64,000 nucleotides of DNA from Pseudomonadales bacterium (GTDB taxonomy: Bacteria > Pseudomonadota > Gammaproteobacteria > Pseudomonadales > Halieaceae). A model generated the notes under the pieces. It had not been told where the DNA came from and ran no database searches. It saw nothing but the letters and a program-made list of their open reading frames with translations. Below are positions 63,350 to 64,000 of this stretch, piece by piece (positions within the stretch are counted from its first letter, which is position 1; each line of letters begins with the position of its first letter). The stretch covers positions 124,001-188,000 of the forward strand of contig JACKNN010000005.1 of assembly GCA_024234855.1 (NCBI GenBank). The letters run 5' to 3'. The position numbers and the translations under genes were made by a program.

Positions 63350-64000
63350 TCAACCGGGGGAAAGTTCGCGGTAACTGAACGCGGTCTGCAGATCGGTCCG
63401 CCAGGGCTTGCCGCCCAGCTCCACGTAGGGGTAGATAAAATAGTTGAGGGGCATCGCGGCGCTGCCGGTTGACAACACCAGGTCGCGCCCGGTAGTGAAG
63501 TGGATGCGATCCGTAGGCTGGGTGCCGTAGAGCAACTCGCGCTGCTCGGGATGCCTGGCCGCCTCGGACGCATCGATCGGCACCCAGCCGCGATCCGGGA
63601 GGTAGAACTGCACCCAGCAGTGATAGCCGCCGATGTCGCCGGCGTCGCGGTCACGGGGCACCGGAAAGCCGATCTCGAAGCGGGCCGGAATACCTTCCGA
63701 GCGCGCCAGGGAAATAAACAGCGCGTGGAAATCGGTGCAATTGCCATAGCGCTCGCTGCAGGCCCAGAAGGTATCGCCATTGCCCCAGCCGCTGCCCACC
63801 TTCTTGTACTCGACGTTATCCACCACCCAGTCGTAAATCGCCCTGGCGGTCGCCGCCGGGGAGTCGTCAGCACGCTGGGCGCGAATTTCCGCCAGGATGG
63901 GCTGCAGGATATCGTGGCCAACCGGGACCAGGGCATTGGGGGCCAGGTACCGGGCGAGCTCCGCCGCGTCGCTGCCCTGCCTGCCGCCGGCAGTGACCGT
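63350..64000 (-). CDS. Transglutaminase-like domain protein (5' end outside the window)
   Basis: The frame stays open to the right edge (217 codons here), so the N-terminus is missing; an internal GTG near 63826 is not the true start. The catalytic triad of the transglutaminase-like superfamily is visible: Cys in ERYGNCTDFHALFISLAR, His in GGYHCWVQFYLPDRG and Asp in WVPIDASEA. The residues before it (AATARAIYDWVVDNVEYKK by its ends) form the usual helix. Members act as cysteine proteases or isopeptidases rather than cross-linkers. Terminator directly downstream. Confidence 0.88.
   Translation of the reverse strand, partial: TVTAGGRQGSDAAELARYLAPNALVPVGHDILQPILAEIRAQRADDSPAATARAIYDWVVDNVEYKKVGSGWGNGDTFWACSERYGNCTDFHALFISLARSEGIPARFEIGFPVPRDRDAGDIGGYHCWVQFYLPDRGWVPIDASEAARHPEQRELLYGTQPTDRIHFTTGRDLVLSTGSAAMPLNYFIYPYVELGGKPWRTDLQTAFSYRELSPG

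Overview
This window is GC-rich DNA from a Gram-negative bacterium, most likely a marine or aquatic gammaproteobacterium. The evidence is the smc-zipA-ligA cluster, a complete System I cytochrome c maturation operon (ccmABCDEFGHI), TtcA, YgiQ, HrpB, and a tesA/ybbA/ybbP arrangement as in Escherichia coli. A Halieaceae/Cellvibrionales-type host fits the gene content, but that is inference, since no rRNA or marker tree was available. Most of the window is ordinary chromosome. I found no transposase, prophage, CRISPR array or replication origin, and no stretch over about 300 bp without a gene.

Left part (1-24 kb), almost all on the minus strand: hisC; tRNA-Glu with its own promoter; a Porin_5-like outer-membrane porin; a divergent pair of very small genes (a 41-aa membrane peptide and a 58-aa ribbon-helix-helix protein) around a palindrome; then a full phosphate module, phoB-phoR-phoU2-pstS-pstC-pstA-pstB-phoU1. 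Three Pho-box-like sites with the 11-bp periodicity lie before phoB, pstS and the porin, so the porin is probably part of the phosphate-starvation response. Upstream of phoB is an operon for a 2-oxoacid:ferredoxin oxidoreductase (alpha and beta subunits) with a GltD-like FAD/Fe-S protein. It is followed by a lytic transglycosylase lipoprotein, ligA, zipA and smc.

Middle (24-39 kb): ccmA to ccmI, packed with overlapping start and stop codons and apparently coupled to ttcA; then mdh with a strong terminator, a TetR regulator, an FtsX-type ABC exporter (ybbA/ybbP), tesA, and bioA overlapping tesA.

Accessory part (39-52 kb): (a) a minus-strand three-gene cassette with a Rieske oxygenase, an isochorismatase-aldehyde dehydrogenase fusion and an isocitrate/isopropylmalate dehydrogenase-like enzyme, which looks like a catabolic route for an unknown compound; (b) a plus-strand set with an ABC exporter, an HPr-kinase-like protein and an NTP_transf_5-type nucleotidyltransferase, followed by a divergent phosphotransferase and a tightly coupled trio (glycosyltransferase-like, Gfo/Idh/MocA oxidoreductase, sulfotransferase). 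The kinase/nucleotidyltransferase/exporter set resembles tailoring genes of lasso-peptide clusters, but no precursor, leader peptidase or cyclase is visible. Region (b) is the best candidate for something undescribed.

Right part (52-64 kb): a voltage-gated potassium-type channel with a C-terminal zinc-ribbon-like tail, YgiQ radical SAM protein, an RND efflux adaptor and pump, HrpB helicase, an NnrU-family membrane protein, a DUF1330 protein, and a transglutaminase-like gene cut by the window edge.
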